Below, one piece after another: positions 60,558 through 64,000 of a DNA stretch of 64,000 nucleotides. The translations under genes were made by a program, and so were the position numbers. The notes under the pieces are model-generated. The model saw only the letters and a program-made list of their open reading frames with translations, made no database searches and was not told the origin of the DNA. Every line of letters starts with the position of its first letter. The first letter of the stretch is position 1. The stretch covers positions 957,501-1,021,500 of the forward strand of contig JADLSH010000191.1 of NCBI GenBank assembly GCA_016169945.1, written 5' to 3'. This DNA is from Trachythela sp. YZ-2020 (Eukaryota; Cnidaria; Anthozoa; Malacalcyonacea; Clavulariidae).

Positions 60558-61352
60558 AATTGTCGCGCGAGTTGCCTGGCCAACGGCGTCCTAGTAACCA
60601 GCCCTACTGTGACGTCATAAAGAGAACGTTTTTAGTAGGAGGGGGCAGTTAATACGCATTCTTCCAAAGCTAAGTGTGATTGTGACTCCCCCACACCCTT
60701 TGGAATGGTACAAACGTAAAAATGCACAAGTTGTAACAAACCTGCAGCAGACTTGTAACAATGCTGTTTCAGGATGTGTTCGCACTGCTTGTTCCAGCTT
60801 GTTGACAAGTTGTCAACGGCTTGTTGAATCAACAAACTTGTTACAAGTTGTTCCAACAACTTGTTATCGTCCTGCAATTCAACAACTTGTTAACAAGTTG
60901 TGAGTGACAACCTTGTAACAACTTGATAAAATGACAACATTGTTACAACTTGTTGACAAGCTTGCTACAAGCCTGTTGCGAACACATCTTGTTGACAAGA
61001 TGTGAGATTTCTACGTGTGTTTAACTGGTTCTTCTAAGTTACTGGTTCATTGGTACAGAGGGTATTCTACTACATTTAATAACAGTATACAGATCGAGAA
61101 CTCCATCTACAACATTGAACATATTTCGATAAATATTCAGCAAATAGAATTACATCAATACAGATTTTTCGGTCACATCGTGAAGTACCAAGGAAACTTA
61201 ATTTACGCACGATGTCTTTTTATACTCCAGATGTGAGTAAACACTTAAAATCGTTTTAAAAGGACGTTCGCTAAATAGATGAGCTCGCGCGTTCGCTGTA
61301 ATGCCGTAACAATCGATCTTTGCATTTAAGTTTTCAGATATGTTTATAGATA
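60558..61352. repeat. Spacer with a dense acttgttacaagttg palindrome array
   Basis: From about 60720 to 61005 the sequence is a chain of variants of acaacttgttacaagttgtt, each nearly self-complementary, on both strands. It lies between the multidomain gene promoter and the DLST 3' end. Confidence 0.8.
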
Positions 61353-64000
61353 TCAAAGATCCAGTAATATAGTCCTAGGATCTTCGACCGTAGATTTGAT
61401 CTTTCGTAAGAATGTCACTGCTTCTCTGCCATCAATTAAACGATGATCATATGTCAACGCCAGGTACATCATTGGGCGGATTTCAACCTGGAACAAACGT
61501 AAACCATCATTGTTGTTGTTGTGTTGTTTGTTTTGTTGCTTGTAGTTAGTATGTTGTTTGTGCTTAGCTCTGGGTAAACGAAGAAACATTGTTGCGAAAA
61601 TATTGTTTCCTAGCCATTTTCCCTGAAGGTGGGCAAATCATGGAACATTGTTTCCTAGCCATGTTTCCTGAAGGTGGGCAAACCAGGAAACATTGTTTCC
61701 TAGCCATGTTTCCCGAAGGTGGGCAAACCAGAAAACATTGTTTCCTAGCCAAGTTTCCTGAAGGTGGACATATCATGGAACATTGTTTCCTAGCCATGTT
61801 TCCTGAAGGTGGACAAACCAGAAAACATTGTTTTCTAGCCATGTTTCCCGAAGGTGGGCAAACCAGAAAACATTGTTTTCTAGCCATTTTCCCTGAAGGT
61901 GGGCATATCATGGAACATTGTTTCCAAGCCATGTTTCCTGAAAGTGGGCAAACCTGGAAACATTGTTAGATTTCATGGAAAACGTTCTTGCTTCTTAGGA
62001 ATTTTGTTTCTGCAACACGGAGAAACGTTCAAGGAATCATCGAAATTTTCAAATGTTTCTATAAGAACGCTTCTTAGTTTCTCAGGGCTTTATACTAGTA
62101 AAGCTGGGTGTTTTCCATTCACATTCCCTGAGAGAAAAGCTATATAATTCCCAATACAATACCTTGCCATTAATAGCGATAGGTCTATCATTGATAGCAT
62201 GAATACCCAGGATGGCAGACTGTGGAGGATTGATGATGGGTGTTCCCATGAGAGAACCAAACACGCCACCATTTGATATCGTAAATGTTCCACCATCCAT
62301 TTCTTCGATAGCAAGATTTCCATCACGTGCCTAGTGAAGGATAAGTTAGGATAAAGTGGGCTAAGATAGAGTAAGGTAAGGAGGATAGGTATAGGATAGG
62401 ACACGATATAACTTTCTCATATATAGAGAGGGAACAGAGACAGCAAAAATGAATTAATTTGAAGACCTTTTCTCCTAGAGCATTAATGGTTTTCTCTATA
62501 TCAGCAAAATTCATTGTCTCCACATTGCGGATCACTGGGACCACTAAACCCTGAAGAAAAGTAGAACATCGTCATATAGCGTCAGCAAACTCGGGAAATC
62601 TCACGAGGAACAGCAAGAAAACATACCCACCTTTTGAGTAGCAACAGCTACACTGATATCAATATAATCTCTATAAATTATCTGACTGGTATCATCATCA
62701 ATCACTAAGAATAGACAAAGCAAGTCAGAATCTTATCAGTTCATACCACAGATGGTTCAATACCCATCAGAATTTATTCCTCAGTTGTAAGCAATCATAT
62801 TTTATACCTGCATTCACGACTGGGATATCTTGTAAGGCATGAGCCGAAGCCTTCACAAACGCGGACATAAATCCCAATTTGACATTATGTTTCTTGAGAA
62901 ACGAATCTTTATGTTGCTTTCGCATTTCCATAATATTGCTAAAAGAATAGATAAGGTAGCGTACGTGACAAATCGTTACTTGTAAACAAAACAGGCCTTC
63001 CTGGGAATGGCGCACACCTTGACACACGCCAGGGCTTCTCAAGAAGTGCGATTGATCGCACGCCTCGATAAGCTCGATTAGGCTACAACGCAAAACAACA
63101 AAACTATAATATTTTATCTTTTCAGCACAAATCGCCAGAAATTGGACGTCTTCTAGGCTCTTTTATTTTTTTAGTGTTTACTTTGTCATATTCTCTGGTA
63201 GCTGTGCTTCATATTTTAACATTCTATAACCAGATTTTAGTCTAGTCGCTAACCATTATTAAACACTTTTAAAAAAGCTGTGCGGCCTGCTGACCATGCA
63301 GGGAATGAAAAATTGATCACACTCCACTGCACGCCTAGATAGCTCAAGGAGTGTGATTGGTTGCACCCCTACCATATTCTTCCTGGGAAGGCCTGAAACA
63401 AAATATATATTCGTAAATGCGCAATAAGATCAAGTCTTGTAAACCTCATATCAACTTCATTAAAGGTCGTCAACATGGCTGTTGTGTTCTGGGCCTCCTT
63501 TAGTCTCGTTGCAATTCTTTGCCGCATACGATTAATTTTTACCTACACAATCAAGAAAGAAGGCCTTTGGATGTCAGTTACAGCTAAGATTCGAGCCAAT
63601 TGTCAGCTTTCAGTAAAATATTTTGTAACATTTCATATCATTCTTTACTGTCAGTTCACTTACTCTGGTTTCACTTCTAACACCTGTGGTGCTTGGGGCA
63701 GACTGGACAGAAGCAACAGGTGTTGGTCGAGGTGGTGATGGTGTTGGTGTCACAGTCTTTAATGGTTCTTTTGGCATCTCTGGAACTAAATATTATCAAA
63801 ATGAAATAAGAACAGTAAAAGTTCTTATGGAGTGAACCAGTCAAGTGAACATGTACAAAACTGGACTCAGTACAAGTACGCACCTGGTGGGGGTGTCGTG
63901 GGAATTTCTCGTTCAACAACTTTCTTGGCAACAGGCTGAGGTGGTGGTGCTTTTTCTACCACTGGTGCTTCTGTTGGTTTTGGTGGTGCAGCACCTCCAC
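61353..64000 (-). CDS. DLST: DLST, E2 subunit of 2-oxoglutarate dehydrogenase (3' part)
   Basis: Exons (complement): 61353-61487, 62163-62330, 62467-62550, 62631-62704, 62808-62938, 63445-63542, 63664-63785, 63884->64000; all phases agree. The lipoyl domain lies right of the window. Mitochondrial matrix dihydrolipoyl succinyltransferase of the TCA cycle. In order: a Pro/Ala-rich linker (exons at 63884 and 63664), [118 protein letters not shown], and the catalytic HRLIDG near the end, with the stop after ILLDL. The last intron carries a 45-bp minisatellite, and another a hAT MITE. Confidence 0.95.
61585..61972 (+). repeat. 45-bp minisatellite in the last DLST intron
   Basis: About eight copies of a unit close to catgtttcctgaaggtgggc plus aaaccaggaaacattgtttcctagc. 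As 45 is a multiple of 3, it leaves a long artificial frame on each strand. Confidence 0.95.
62992..63395. mobile_element. hAT-type MITE, 404 bp, in a DLST intron
   Basis: Perfect 8-bp duplication AAACAAAA (62984-62991, 63396-63403). Ends CAGGCCTTCCTGGGAA and TTCCTGGGAAGGCCTG. Confidence 0.88.

Noticed and set aside
61564..61969. Open frames coding 15-residue repeats ([15 protein letters not shown] and the antisense)
   Set aside because: A 45-bp intronic minisatellite in DLST; no splice or homology support.
1..64000. CRISPR array or bacterial contamination
   Set aside because: Tandem arrays have no spacers; spliced genes and SINEs throughout show animal nuclear DNA.

Overview
The window is nuclear DNA from an animal with split genes: GT-AG introns, many short exons, and introns packed with small transposons. 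The gene set (SELENON, AP5M1, FKBP3, a two-pore channel, ISCA2, DLST, a SID-1 family dsRNA channel), an intronless WS/DGAT-type acyltransferase and the repeat style all suggest a marine invertebrate, most likely a cnidarian (anthozoan). That placement is an inference; no species is claimed. Genes were rebuilt by hand from splice sites, codon phase and remembered family motifs; no database search was run.

Layout, left to right. 346-759 (-): first exon of a DUF4706 (C1orf198-like) gene, head-to-head with SELENON (1758-6229, +), which has a Sec UGA, an SRE-like hairpin just after it and a form-2 SECIS in the 3' UTR. 6738-11505 (-): AP5M1 in 12 exons, one of its introns GC-AG. 12065-18781: a 6.7-kb DNA transposon with a perfect 6-bp target-site duplication, long terminal inverted repeats filled with a 20/21-bp minisatellite, an IS3-like DDE integrase gene and a HECT ubiquitin-ligase gene; both genes start inside the inverted repeats and share a zinc-ribbon N-terminus. 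19120-20751 (+): WS/DGAT acyltransferase. 25779-28494 (+): SID-1/SIDT channel. 31580-31945 (-): small orphan ORF. 36328-39490 (-): FKBP3, head-to-head (452 bp) with a two-pore channel gene (39943-47447, +). 48101-48772 (+): ISCA2. 51258-53039 (+): coiled-coil orphan. 53568-60557 (-): a multidomain cadherin-like/RING-TRAF/TPR protein. 61353->64000 (-): 3' part of DLST.

The genes do not form one pathway. They are mostly housekeeping loci: ER selenoprotein, endosomal adaptor, nuclear immunophilin, endolysosomal channel, mitochondrial Fe-S and TCA-cycle proteins. The spaces between exons are dominated by non-autonomous hAT (8-bp TSD) and PIF/Harbinger (TTA/TAA TSD) elements, a tRNA-derived SINE family, fold-back elements and minisatellites. 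Several reading frames are broken by single-base indels, mostly in short homopolymers, which may be assembly error rather than gene death.
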